The notes below the pieces were generated by a model. The model made no database searches. It was not told the origin of the DNA and saw only the letters and a list, made by a program, of their open reading frames with translations. This document shows, piece after piece, positions 34,934 to 46,327 of a stretch of 64,000 nucleotides of DNA. The position numbers and the translations under genes are program-made. Numbering within the stretch: position 1 is the first letter of the stretch; each line of letters starts with the position of its first letter. The DNA comes from Exobasidium rhododendri (taxonomy: Eukaryota > Basidiomycota > Exobasidiomycetes > Exobasidiales > Exobasidiaceae): NCBI GenBank assembly GCA_026210745.1, contig CP110630.1, positions 6,572,001 through 6,636,000 of the forward strand, read 5' to 3'.

Positions 34934-36172
34934 ATGCCATTCCCAAATAGATCACTATATCTCGCCGTCCTTGTAGCCTTGACAATCGTCTCTGCTGCAC
35001 CGGTACCCTTTGGAAACGAAGTAAGCGAGGTACACCCGGTCAAGATCCAGATCGTGTCGTCGGTACAGCCTGCAGAAGCTCATCAGGTTATCCGACAGGA
35101 GTCTGTACCCAGCTCTGCCCTTCCACCTCTATTGTCGACGGGCAGCCTGCATCTCCTTGGAAGTGGCGAGGGGCTATCCGCAGGTGATCAATTCACAATC
35201 CCATATGGACAAGATGATCATTCACTGCTTAGCTTTCCACCTGGTGCAGGAAACAAGCCTTGCCCTTGCTACAGGTGCGAATCAGGCGGACAGGCTCGCC
35301 ATCATCTCTACTTCCCCAAGACAGGACTGATCTGCGATGAGGACGGACAAAATTGCGAGTCGATAGGGGAAAAATTGCAACATTCTCATCATCATCATCA
35401 TCATCTCCAAGCAGATCACGATCGTCAGGATCGTGGCGAGGAGCATCGTCAGCCAGCAACTCAACCCAATGACGACGACGACGACTTCTCCTCTGGTGAG
35501 CCCTTGAATGAAGTCATGTACGATGATGATGACTATGACTTGATTGGATCACATCCAGAGGTGGTCATGATGGGACGAGGTGAGAAGGAATCTACACTCG
35601 GAGATCACCCGGAATCTACAATGGCCAAACGAGACACCGAAAACACTCTTGTGGTAAAGATGACTGATCGTCATGCTGTCAACATGCCCAAAGATGTAGG
35701 TGCAGTTGTCCATGCAGCTGCCAAAGAAGTGAGACTCCAAGACGAGGAGCAAGAAGAGGTGCAGCCTTCGATCAAGCCGTGCAAGAGGGACAGTAAAGCA
35801 GCTACCTCTGAAGGAGAGAAAGACGGTGGTGAACCCATTAAAGCTCGAAGTGCTCCTGAGGAGGGGGAGCAGAAGAAAGAACTCTCCTCAGACGTATTGA
35901 CAAAGAGAGCGGATCAAGGAAAGAGTGGCGAGTTGCTAGCCAGTAAGATCGAACGTACTTCAGTCGAGAAAGACGGCGCAAATGGTGCGAAGGATCGAAC
36001 TGCCACGACTATGTCATCTGTGAAATTGGATCAATCAAAGAAGGAAGAATACGATGACGGTCTGGAGCGAAGGGATGATTTTCACGCTACACACCCCAGT
36101 CTGACAAAGAACAAGATCATCCTTGACTATACTTATGACAACGATGCAATCGAAGAAGACGATGAAGAGTAG
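34934..36172 (+). CDS. Secreted His/Asp-rich proprotein 2 with several Kex2-like sites
   Basis: Intronless, 412 aa, ATG at 34934. The signal peptide is YLAVLVALTIVSAAPV, the same AAPV end as its upstream neighbour. A small Cys cluster (CPCYRC, then CDEDGQNC) precedes NCESIGEKL and an uninterrupted HHHHHH, then Asp runs (DDDDD; DDDDYD). The C-terminal half has dibasic sites in MAKRD, CKRD, TKRA and ERRD contexts, a spacing that suggests release of several peptides. It ends in an acidic tail. The CESI-then-His arrangement and overall order match the gene at 33026, so I read the two as diverged tandem duplicates. Function unknown; metal binding or host/surface interaction are hypotheses. Confidence 0.85.
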   Translation: MPFPNRSLYLAVLVALTIVSAAPVPFGNEVSEVHPVKIQIVSSVQPAEAHQVIRQESVPSSALPPLLSTGSLHLLGSGEGLSAGDQFTIPYGQDDHSLLSFPPGAGNKPCPCYRCESGGQARHHLYFPKTGLICDEDGQNCESIGEKLQHSHHHHHHLQADHDRQDRGEEHRQPATQPNDDDDDFSSGEPLNEVMYDDDDYDLIGSHPEVVMMGRGEKESTLGDHPESTMAKRDTENTLVVKMTDRHAVNMPKDVGAVVHAAAKEVRLQDEEQEEVQPSIKPCKRDSKAATSEGEKDGGEPIKARSAPEEGEQKKELSSDVLTKRADQGKSGELLASKIERTSVEKDGANGAKDRTATTMSSVKLDQSKKEEYDDGLERRDDFHATHPSLTKNKIILDYTYDNDAIEEDDEE

Positions 36173-36545
36173 GCGGATTCACTTTGTACTGTGTCTTTCC
36201 CCATGAATGTCTAATGAATACTTTACTCTCCTTCTCACGACTTGATTATGCTCTGATAGGCTCGAGCACTCCCACTTCACTAGAATTTGGCAGATAATTC
36301 TGCAGGCCGAGTATATCCACTGCTGTCATGGTAAGGGTCGCGATCGTCGCGCTGATTGATGTCGCGCGATGAGTTGCCGCAGCTGACGCTTCGAAACACG
36401 TGTCTAGTCTGCGCGCGCCCTTTTGGCAGAATTCGCAGTTCTCAATTGAATTGGGCTGTAGTCGGCCAGGCCTAAGGAGACTAAGAAGTGGCTCTCCTAG
36501 AAAGCGCTTTCTTCCACCTCAACTGACGACGAATCGCCGCTCATA
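36173..36545. other. eL43 promoter region
   Basis: 373 bp between secreted protein 2 and the ribosomal protein gene. It contains CACGTG at 36397-36402, about 150 bp before the ATG, and GC-alternating sequence (CGCGCGC) near 36410. No ORF supported. Confidence 0.55.
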
Positions 36546-37171
36546 ATGACGAAGAGAGTGCGTAGGAACTGGGATGTCGTGGTAATGCCCTCGTCACTAC
36601 ACACTCGTGCTAACTGATCCATCCTTCTATGAACAGACTCAAAAGGTCGGTATTACCGGAAAGTACGGCACACGATACGGAGGTGAGAAGAAGATGAGCA
36701 TGTCTCTGAGTAGAAGATGATTGTTCAGAATACTCACATCATCTTCTTCTTCTATTTCTTCCATCGCAGCTTCGCTTCGAAAGGGTATCAGAAAGATTGA
36801 AGTCTCGCAACACAGCCGATACACATGCTCATTCTGTGGACGAAACAGCGTTAAGGTGGGTTACATCGACTACGCCTGCTGAGATCGTACGACAGAGCTG
36901 ACCCTCTTCGTTTGAATTCCACAGCGAACCAACGTTGGAATCTGGGAATGCAAGGCTTGCAAGAAGGTCATTGCCGGAGGTGCTTGGACTGTCAGCACGA
37001 CTGCTGCTGTCACTGTTCGAAGGTGAGCAAACGGGATATTGACGGAGAAAGAGAGGGGGGGGGAGGGAATTAGCGATGCGGAAAGGAGGATAAATAATCT
37101 GTGCAAGGGCTGACGCATAGCACTACTCATACAGCACAATCCGTCGTCTTCGTGAGATGGCTGAGGCATAA
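36546..37171 (+). CDS. RPL43: 60S ribosomal protein eL43 (L37a/L43)
   Basis: Five exons (36546..36557, 36637..36682, 36770..36855, 36925..37022, 37135..37171), 92 aa as in all eukaryotes. Exon 1 is only 12 bases (MTKR). The first intron has a GCTAAC branch-like site. The zinc finger of the large-subunit protein is intact: YTCSFCG with paired Cys, then WECKACKKV. The exon joins also restore [18 protein letters not shown] and [16 protein letters not shown]. Dense short introns near the start of ribosomal protein genes are usual in basidiomycetes. Confidence 0.97.
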
Positions 37172-37494
37172 TCAAAACACATTCTTGGACACCTGTACGA
37201 TTTGACGGATGGAGGGATTAACATGGAAGTGGGAAACCTCGAAGGCTATTTTGCAGGATTCATGTCTTTCACTTGTAGCGACAACACATGCATTTCGTTA
37301 TTTCATGACATCTAAAAGCTGTTATCATCTAGGGTGTTTCTCCGGACATTGACTAGAGTAGTTGCTGGACATGACACTGGGAAGAAAGGTGAAGGGCAAA
37401 ATATGGCAGCTGCAGTACGGCGAAAATGAACAGGAAGTGATGCGTTTGATGATACTTACAGGAAGTTACGGAAAAGCGTTCACTGCGACGAACA
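37172..37494. other. Convergent gap after eL43
   Basis: 323 bp between two converging 3' ends. It is AT-richer than the genes. No ORF, repeat or RNA gene seen. Confidence 0.6.
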
Positions 37495-37833
37495 TCATCG
37501 GGGTAGACTGCTTCCGTGGTTGAGCACCGAGTAGCCGCCTTTTGATCCTGTCAAGACGTTCTTGGCGCGAGTAAAAAAGCGATCGATCGCCGCTTCCACT
37601 TTGTGAGGTCCACCTGCTCGGTGAACGAGGTAACTGATGAGAAAGATGAGACCAAAGAAAATGAAGAGAAAGCCAATCGTGGAGATCTGATGAGTGGGTG
37701 CCTTTTCTTTGATCGTCGAGGTGCTCGTTGTTGCAGCAATGGGCGAGGTGGTTGAGCCTTTGCTGTAGACGGTCTCATCTCCAGGAACAAAAGAGGTCTC
37801 CTGTGCTTTCAATTGCTTGAGAATCTCGTCCAT
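37495..37833 (-). CDS. Small single-span membrane protein, start uncertain
   Basis: The frame is coding-like from a putative acceptor (CTTCTAG ending at about 37922) to the stop at 37495, but the first in-frame ATG is at 37833. That start gives 112 aa (MDEILKQLKAQ...). The 30 codons upstream (ITASKPIGPSKGD-like) also look translated, so an unseen 5' exon is likely. I found no convincing ATG-plus-donor for it before 38299. There is one strong membrane helix (ISTIGFLFIFFGLIFLISYLV) followed by a basic amphipathic stretch (VEAAIDRFFTRAKNVL). The family is unknown. It could be a tail-region membrane protein of ER or mitochondria. Confidence 0.55.
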   Translation of the reverse strand: MDEILKQLKAQETSFVPGDETVYSKGSTTSPIAATTSTSTIKEKAPTHQISTIGFLFIFFGLIFLISYLVHRAGGPHKVEAAIDRFFTRAKNVLTGSKGGYSVLNHGSSLPR

Positions 37834-38298
37834 GTCAGCCCCCGGATTGGAGACCTTCTGAGGCTCTCCCACATTGTCACCCTTTGATGGTCCGATTGGC
37901 TTGCTCGCAGTGATGCCGTTCTAGAAGGGAGGAAAAGAGGGGGGCATGTATTAATTTAATTTTGTTCTTCTACTACTGCAACAACGAAGGGGACAATGAA
38001 AGCAGAGAGCGTCAAAGAGTGAGTTCGACAAAGAGGAAAAGAGGAAGAAAAAGGAAAGGAAAAAGATAGGGAGATGGAGATGGAGTAGAGCTACCCAGCC
38101 AGGTAAAGGGGGAGAAGGTGAGACTTCAACGAGAGGAGGCTGCTACACTCTCGAAGGAAGCAGCAACAAGGGGAGGATTGGCAGGTGGGTAGACTACAGT
38201 TCCGCATCTCCCACCTTTTCCCCCTTCCCTCCAACTTTCTCTCGTTCCCGTGCACCCTTGACGATGTCTCTCGCTGCCCGCCTTGTACGTTACACAGT
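37834..38298. other. Gap upstream of the small membrane protein gene
   Basis: 465 bp. On the minus strand 37834-37922 probably continues the neighbouring coding frame. The rest has a pyrimidine-rich minus strand (purine-rich plus strand at 38030-38130) that suits a 5' leader or an intron. No complete extra exon could be fixed. Confidence 0.45.
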
Positions 38299-39200
38299 TC
38301 ACAATTCGTCCTTTACCGGAATTGATTGAGAGGCAATCTCCCCACTGTCGACGATTGTGATTGCCTCTCTGGGTCGATCACCTGGTCCTTTAGGAACAGT
38401 CTCAATGAATTTGACCACATCCATGCCTTCCGTCACAGTTCCAAAAACTGCAGGACATTTCCAGTTCTTGTGTCAGCTTGATTGCTATATACTGCTTCCT
38501 TGAGCACACGTCCACTCACCGACATGCTTTCCATCCAACCAGCTCGTCTTGACAGTGCACTGTAGAGGTCGAAATTTCTTTAGCAAGGTTGAAAGCAGCA
38601 TCCTCCGCCTGCCTTTACTCACGATGAAGAATTGACTACCGTTGGTGTCCTTGCCGGCATTTGCCATCGATAGTGTTCCAGGTCCTTGATGCTTGAGTGT
38701 GAAGTTCTCATCGGCAAATTTATTGCCGTAGATAGACTTTCCTCCACGACCGTCCCCGGATGTGAAGTCACCTCCTTGAATCCTGTGTGGAGTCAAACAT
38801 GTCATTTCATCATTAATAAAAGCCTCGTCGAGCATCTCCTGACGACGTCACTAACATGAAGTTGGCAATCACTCGATGGAAGCTGGAACCTTTGTAGCCA
38901 AAGCCCTTTTCGCCCGTTGCTAATGCTCGGAAATTTTCTACCGTCTTTGGTACAACATCTCCATACAGTCCCATGGTGATCCTGCCAATGGACTTGCCTC
39001 CATGTTCAAGATCAAAGTACACCTGGATGAAGACAATGCAATGATTTGATGTCAGGTTAGTTTGGTCTTCATGCCTATGGAACGGCCACGACGCAGCTAC
39101 TCACACTCGTAGTAATCTTAGGCTCCTCTAGGGCGTGCACAAGCGAAGTCAGAGAGAGGAGTGCTAGGCTGATCAGTGCAGCTGCTGAAAAGAACCGCAT
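38299..39200 (-). CDS. ER cyclophilin (peptidyl-prolyl cis-trans isomerase B) with KDEL
   Basis: Five exons: complement(38299..38447, 38520..38559, 38623..38782, 38856..39022, 39105..39200), in phase; 203 aa. It catalyses proline isomerisation in the secretory pathway. The signal peptide is [20 protein letters not shown]. Active-site residues are visible in FHRVI (Arg), FMIQGGDF (Gln) and GSQFFI (Phe), and the Trp of [11 protein letters not shown], which binds cyclosporin, is present. The protein ends in KDEL, an ER-retrieval signal. Exon 2 uses a GTTAGT donor. Confidence 0.95.
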
Positions 39201-40090
39201 CGTGCAAGGAGTGGTAGCAATGGACGAGGTGGAAGTGGGTATGGCGGATAATCTGATGTAGGTGAATTTGATGTGTTCTTCTGAGCCCGGTAGTAGGCAA
39301 GCCTAAGCCTCATACAACACCGCTGGCCCTAGCGCTGGTGAATGTCCACGTGGCACACTTGTCGCACAGGCTCTCGAGATATATACATACAAAACGTAGC
39401 AGCACAATGGACCTGGAAGAAATATTCGAAGCTCTCCAGCAGCGTTGTAATGTCAATTGAAAGGGAGATACTCCATATGTAGGGCATCATTTCATCCATC
39501 ATCTCATCCCTCGTGTGTCTCCTGCTAGAACATCAAGCACTGCCGCGGGTTGGTGTACTGCAGCCAGGCCTTAGGAGGAGTACGCAACACCGGGACGGTG
39601 GCGTCTAGAACGGAGGAATCTGATTCGGCCGATAGTGGGACACGGTATTTCTCCCCACACAGCAGCAAACGGGCGGGTATCGTCATTTCCTGTGTATGCA
39701 GCAGTGTCTTACCCTCTCGAATTGATATGCAATTTGCGCTCTGACAGTTGTGAATTTAGAGGAATACAATACAAATTGTGTGGGGATTTACTGAGAATGA
39801 ATAATGGGATTTATTAGCCGGGGCTAGACACGCTAAGAGCAGCCCTAGGCTTTCCCATGGCGTCGGCTTCATAGTCAATCTTCTCCCTTGTCGGTCCTGC
39901 TCCAGCGCAGTAGCCTAGTACATCTGACTCCACACCTGCAGGATCTTTTTCTTTCTTCCTTTCCTCACCTACCACTGCCTCCCCCTCCGTCAGCTCTTCC
40001 TAGTCTTGACATCATCATAAGAGGACAGGCTATATCCCGAACACATCCGACAATTCTCACTCGCCTTGATCAGTAGAGCAGTGCACCATC
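39201..40090. other. Divergent intergenic region between cyclophilin B and glycogen synthase
   Basis: 890 bp. CACGTG lies at 39347-39352, about 150 bp upstream of the cyclophilin start. A pyrimidine-rich stretch at 39930-39990 is probably the glycogen synthase leader. Short ORFs (about 60 codons) lack any coding signature. Confidence 0.55.
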
Positions 40091-42626
40091 ATGACAGCAG
40101 TGAACACTCCGGCGATCAAGAGAGACGTGCACCATCCGATACTCTTCGAGTGTGCTTGGGAAGTCGCAAATAAGGGTGAGTAGCAGCGTAAGCCAATGCG
40201 ATACACTTCGACTAACGACTTGTTACTCTCATCTCCAGTCGGAGGCATCTACACTGTCATCAAGACAAAGGCGCCTGTCACACATCAGGAAGTGAGTATG
40301 AGGGTAGATCTGGATGCACGAGGAGCATTCACTCAACTTCTCTCTTTTTACCGCCTCTCTCTCAGTATGGCGATCGTTACACCCTCATCGGCCCACTGTC
40401 TTACAAGACGGCACCAATGGAAGTCGAATCTATGGAGCCTACAGAGCCTGCCATGAAGATTACCTTGCAGAGCATGAAGGATCGAGGCGTCAAGTTCTTG
40501 TATGGCAGGTGGCTTATCGAGCGAGCTCCAAAGGTCCTGCTCTTTGACACTGGCTCCATGTACCATCGTATGGATGAATGGAAGGCGGATCTCTGGAACT
40601 TGGCAGGCATCCCGACACCACCAAACGACCACGAAACCAACGAGACCCTCGTTTTTGGATATTTAGTTGCTTGGTTCTTGGGCGAGGTGAGAGTGACAAT
40701 GGGTCCCGACACTGGAAGGAAATAGACGTGTGCTAAATCACTTTCTCCTTCTCTGTCTTCCGTGCTACAGTACGCCATTCAAGAAAAGAAACGGGCTATC
40801 ATTGCTCACTTTCACGAATGGCAAGCCGGTCTAGCGATTCCTCTTTGCCGAAAGCGTCGAATTGATGTGACGACCATCTTTACGACGCACGCAACGCTGC
40901 TCGGTCGATATCTCTGGTGAGATCCTTAGGAGTGAGGAAGCCAGTGAAGTTGGACCTCTTTGCTCACTGTCTCTTATCCCATACCTACAGTGCTGGCTCC
41001 GTCGACTTTTACAACAATTTGCAGTACTTTGACGTCGATCACGAAGCAGGAAAGAGAGGCATTTATCACCGATACTGCATTGAGAGAAGTGCGGCTCATT
41101 GTGCCGATGTCTTCACGACTGTCTCCCACATCACCGCCTATGAAAGTGAACATCTGCTCAAGAGGAAACCTGACGGAGTCCTCCCGAACGGTCTCAACGT
41201 CGTCAAGTTCTCGGCCATGCACGAATTCCAGAATCTGCACGCAATCAGTAAAGCGAAGATCAACGAATTTATCAAGGGACACTTCTATGGCCACTACGAC
41301 TTCGATCTGGAAAATACGCTGTACTTCTTCACCGCAGGAAGATACGAGTACCGAAACAAGGGAGTAGACATGTTCATCGAGTCGCTTGCACGTCTCAATC
41401 ACCGACTGCAAAAGGCAGGAAGCAAGATGACGGTAGTGGCCTTCATCATCATGCCTGCTGCGACCAACTCATACACGATCGAAGCGTTGAAAGGACAAGC
41501 TGTCACCAAGCAACTTCGGGACACTGTCGATGAGATTCAGAAGCGCATCGGAGAGCGCCTGTTTGAGAGAACGGCAAGATACGCTGGAGCAGGGGGTATG
41601 GACATTGTCGACCCTTCTACATTGCTATCGGAGGAGGACAAGATCCTGCTCAAAAGAAGGATCTTTGCGCTCAAAAGGAATTCACTGCCTCCCGTCACCA
41701 CCCACAATATGGCCGACGACTCGAACGACCCCATCTTGAATCAGATTCGAAGGGTGCAGTTGTTCAATCGACCACAGGACCGAGTCAAAATCATCTTCCA
41801 TCCCGAATTTCTCAACGCAAACAACCCAATCTTAGGAATGGACTACGAAGAGTTCGTGCGAGGTTGCCATATGGGAGTCTTCCCCTCGTATTACGAGCCC
41901 TGGGGATACACGCCGGCCGAGTGTACCGTCATGGGAATCCCGTCCATCACCACCAATCTGTCCGGTGTGGGGTGCTTCTTGGAAGAGACGCTGGAGAACA
42001 CGTCCGATTATGGACTGTACATTGTCGATCGAAGGATGAAGAGCGTAGAAGACAGTGTGAACCAACTCACTGACTACATGGAGGAGTTCAGCATGAAGAC
42101 CAGAAGACAACGAATCAATCAACGTAATCGATGTGAGCGATTGAGCGATCTGTTGGACTGGAAGAGTCTGGGAGTGGAGTACGCCAAAGCAAGGCAATTG
42201 GCCCTTCGAAGAGCTTACCCTGATTCATTCGACGATGAGGAAGATGATGAAAATTACTTTGACGAAAGTACGACAAAGTATCCCCCGCCACTTTCCATGC
42301 CAGGCTCGCCCAAGTTCGCTGGAGCTCGTACTCCAGGTGACTTTGGTACGTTGGCGGAAGACATGCAAGGCTTGAGTACCAACGACTACAACGGAAACGC
42401 ATTCTGGCAAGCGATTAACCAGCCAGAAGAGGAAGAAGAAGGATTCAAGTTGCCTTTGGTGTTGAAGACAAGAAATAGAGGTACTTCAGTCGGTAGCACG
42501 AGTGGCGCAAGCACACCTGGCTTACTAGGCTCCAAAACACTGTCAGCGCATGACTTGGACAAGGCCGACGCTGCTCTCGGTAGTTACCAAGACGGCAATG
42601 GTCACGCCAACGGTTACAGACATTGA
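40091..42626 (+). CDS. GSY1: Glycogen synthase (GT3 family)
   Basis: Five exons (40091..40175, 40239..40291, 40366..40686, 40771..40916, 40991..42626), 746 aa (yeast Gsy2 is 705). It transfers glucose from UDP-glucose to glycogen. Family blocks: [21 protein letters not shown] (donor-site Lys region), [42 protein letters not shown], the Arg-rich regulatory helix (KKRR-like cluster near [18 protein letters not shown]), [19 protein letters not shown], and a C-terminal Ser/Thr/Asp-rich regulatory tail. The tail probably carries inhibitory phosphosites as in yeast; glucose-6-phosphate activation is inferred from the family. Confidence 0.96.
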
Positions 42627-43101
42627 ATACCGTATAAGGCAGCGTGAAAGACATCTTCGGTTATTGATCGCCCAAGTATCCATCCTTTCTCGCTCTCTCT
42701 ATTTCTCTCCCATTCTCCCTCATCTCTCTCTCTCTCTCTCTGAAAATTACTGCTTTGATACTATCGATTGTAGCATTGCCACTCTGTCGAGAATGCAAAG
42801 TATATACAAAGACATCCCAGTAGTGTTTTCTCATGAAGCGTGGGTAGAACAGCTAACGTTCAATCGATTATAGGGTAGAGCGGGATGTGGTCGAAGTTTC
42901 AAGGTCTGATCACCAAGAAAGAATATGCGTACATTTTATTATAGCTACAACAAAGGGGAGGGAAAGGGGAGGGAAAGTAGAAGAAGAAGAGACAGAAGAA
43001 GGATGGGGCAGGAAGGGATGTCGGCCGGACGTGGCGAGCCAGACATTGTCTAGAAAGGATGTAAACGCTTTTGGGATTAGCTGCCATTGCCTCACAGACT
43101 A
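42627..43101. other. Convergent gap between glycogen synthase and the Zn2Cys6 gene
   Basis: 475 bp. It contains a CT dinucleotide tract at about 42725-42741 and a purine-rich stretch at 42955-43015. No supported gene; the ORFs on both strands follow the skewed composition. Confidence 0.6.
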
Positions 43102-43151
43102 CTAATGCTGTGGGGCAGCTTGAGACACATTTTGGTGTTGGTGATGTTGTG

Positions 43152-43200
<49 letters not shown>

Positions 43201-46200
43201 ATGGTGTGAGCTTGACATTGGCTGGTAAGGTGACTGGATAGGGGGTGCTACAAAGGCAAAAGCAGACTCCCAGTCACTGTTCTCCATGGCCTGTGACATG
43301 AGCAGGCCTGAAAAGATGTCTTCGTCCAACAAGCTACTCAGACCGTTGGTAGTCGCAGCTGTTCGAGGTCCTGCTATGCCCGCTCCTCCTGGCATGTTGT
43401 TGCTGTTGTAGTTGCTGAACGATCGACCGTGGTTGTCTGCCGCAGCGCCGCCTCCTCCTCCTTGATACGATACGGTGGGACTGGAGAGCGAGTTGAAGCC
43501 GCCACCTGCGCTCGTCGGACTGAGGAAGCCTGGATTGTTAGTGCTACTACCAGGTCTTGTTACCCAAGGGGCTCCGCGAATGGCAGAATTTGGTCCCCAC
43601 GGAGAGGTAGGGTTGCTTGATGGCAGGCCAGGAGCAGAGTTGACATTGGGTGGCGGGTATGCTCCTCCGCCACTGCTACTGCCGCTTCTATTGTTGTAGC
43701 GAGAGTTGATGTCGGTGATGTAGCCGCCATGACCAGCTCCACCTGCAAAACCGCTTGTACTGTTCTTGTTGCCTGAACCTATTGGGCTGCCTTGAAATGG
43801 CGGCCTTCCATCTTGACTGTCGGCGCGATCTCGGACAAAGCTGGTCGAGTGTCGTTTCGATGGGATATCAAACGATCCCATCGAGTCACTGGGCGATTTC
43901 CCAATGGAAGAAGAAGCATCACTGCCTCCCTGCTTTGTCGCTGCATCTACCAGGACTCTTTCCACCAAGGAGACAAAGGGCGTCCTGAACTTGGTGCTCG
44001 ATGACGACGACGAGGATGGTGCTTTCAGGTCACCCGTCTTCGCCCTCTTTCTCTTTCCCATCGTCGTAGGTAGGATGCCTTCTTGCCGACCTCTCAATTC
44101 CACTTCCGCTTCGAGTAAGCCTTGCAGTAAATTGTACGTATTCTTCGCTGCCGCACTGAGATGCCTTGCTTCACTGCAGATCTCCAGCATCTCCTCTACC
44201 GCCCTTCTCTTTTCCTCTGCTGCCTTGGCATCTGTATCATTGTCGTAGCACAAATCCAAGAACAGAACTAGCGCACCGGAAAAGACGTAGTAGATGTTGA
44301 TCCAAACACGAAGTAAGATGGGAGCATGATTCTTGGCATGTCGGAAGAGAGCGAGAATATTCAGAGCAGCTTCCACACAGCGCTTTCGAGATGTGCTATT
44401 GCGATCGAGCAGACCTTTTGCCAAATAGGGTCGATGGAGGCGCAGGATTCGATTGTGCCCCGTAATCTGGATCGACAAAAGCTCCATATCGTGACAACTA
44501 TCGCCAAACGTCCAGTTCTTGCTGTCTTCCGTTCGCAGCTGGAAGTAAGCGGGAAGTCCCGTGAGTAGGTTCATCAGCTTTTTGTCTATCTCGAGTACTT
44601 GGGAGTGTGTGATACCACCAGTCTGGTTCATCATGTCGATTTGCTCTCGGTAGATGATCAAGAATCGAAGGCGCCAGATGGTAAAGCTCGTCGACTTTTT
44701 TTGTTTTCACATATATAGGGTAAAGGAAGCGGGTGAGTGAAGTGGCTCCTCTTTTCTGCACGCAAAGACAGATCAGTCGACTCACAGTGTACTCCTCTAG
44801 AGGCTTTGCTTGTACAACATCCACCCCTTCCAGGTCCTCGTCTTCAATGTTGGCCGGCAAATTAGTCTTGTTGTGACTAGGATGAATAGAGTAGCTCCCT
44901 CCATGGGACAGGGCATGGCTCCAGTCCAGCCACACCAAGTACCACCATACTCTTTTGCTCAATTCCTTTTCCAAGGGTGATTGCTGCCCTGCATTGTCGT
45001 TACCACCCGAAGTGAGACGATTTTTCGCCCTCTCCTTTTCCATGAACCGCACATCATCAAGTCGATTGAAGCACAAATTCTGAGCAATCTTGATCGAAGC
45101 GCCTACCAAGGCAAAAGCCGCATCTGCTTGCTCGTCTACATTATAGGCATACACCGAGATGAGGACAACAGCTTGGAGTCGTTCCAAAGTATGGGTCCCT
45201 ATAAAGTCGGAAGCCCAAAGTAGTTGCTGTGATCCGGCAAAAAGAGCATCACATAGCTGCATTGCATTTGGCATATCGATACCCCATCGAAGTACTTCTT
45301 CTCCGCTGGCCAAATGAATGGCAAGGCAAAGCACCATCAGATGGACGCTGAGGAAAGACGGTCGAATGGTGCGTGCAGCATTCTCCAAGTCGAGACTTAA
45401 GAGTTGATTCAGATCTTTCATATAGCTTGGTCGATGCAAACACCTTGTGTACCACTCGAGACGATTGAAGTAGTAATCGACGATCGTCCTTGCTGACTCT
45501 CCACTAGGTGCAAGGCGAAGGAAGCGGTAAGCAACGTCGATAGCAGGCACGGCGCTTCTTTGACTTGCTCCTGTTTCCATGTTATACAAGGAGTCTGGAC
45601 TGTCTCCTGATCGACCTTCATGCAACTTCTGTGCCGCCCTTCTGGAGTTGGCTCTATTTCCCATGGCGAAGTCCTGTCAGGGGCCGGACAAGAAGAGAAG
45701 AAGGGATCAGTACTACTTCGACATTGCACACTCCTCCATTGGAGGGACGCTCACCTCCAGCATCATCACAGCATCGTCCTCTCCACCGACTCGCTGATTA
45801 GAGCCGCCGTTCAGTATAGCATTGGATCCCGTCGTTGGCGACGTGCTAGTAGTTGCTTCTTGCTTTGGCGTGAAAGAGGAGGCGGCTGCCAGGGTCGATC
45901 TACTACTTCCGTTGCTGAATCCTACAGCTCCTCCTCCACCACCACCCATCGTGTTTTGCATGTCACTCATCCTCCCCTCCAGCTCGTTGACGCGGTTCTG
46001 CAGTATGGTGAATTCGCTGAGTGAGCAACCAGCCTCCCAACGAATGACTGGCTTGCACCTCGTTTGGTCATTACGGAGGATGCAAGGTCCACAAGGGCAA
46101 CCGCGGTCGCACTTTATCTTCCGTCGTTTGCATTCAGAGCAAGATAATGCTCTGCCTTTAGGTGGTTCAGTTGCAGTGTTGGCGTTGTTGGAAGGCGAAG

Positions 46201-46327
46201 GGCTCGTGCTACCATACCTTGAGTTGTCAAGCATCGGGGCAATGTTGGATGCACCGGAACTCAGTCTGCGCCCGAGGGGTGGGCCCATGTTCTGATAAGG
46301 CGCTCCCAAGGAGGATGGATTCGACAT
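43102..46327 (-). CDS. Zn(II)2Cys6 transcription factor with fungal_trans domain and poly-Q tail
   Basis: Three exons: complement(43102..44694, 44786..45673, 45755..46327), each join in phase 0; 1017 aa. The binuclear zinc cluster has Cys at residues 63, 66, 73, 79, 82 and 91, with an extra Cys at 77, and the basic CKRRKIKC core. A short coiled coil follows (NRVNELEGRM). The middle-homology (fungal_trans) region includes DYYFNRLEWYTRCLHRPSY and KRVWWYLVWLDW. The C-terminus is Ser/Gly/Asn-rich and ends in a 17-residue Gln run. Exon 3 is entered at an AG preceded by a run of A rather than pyrimidines, the weakest join here. Target genes cannot be read from the sequence. Confidence 0.9.
43153..43200 (-). 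repeat. CAG (poly-Gln) trinucleotide tract in the Zn2Cys6 gene
   Basis: On the minus strand an almost pure CAG run with two CAA interruptions encodes the poly-Gln segment just before the C-terminus. Probably length-polymorphic. Confidence 0.9.
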
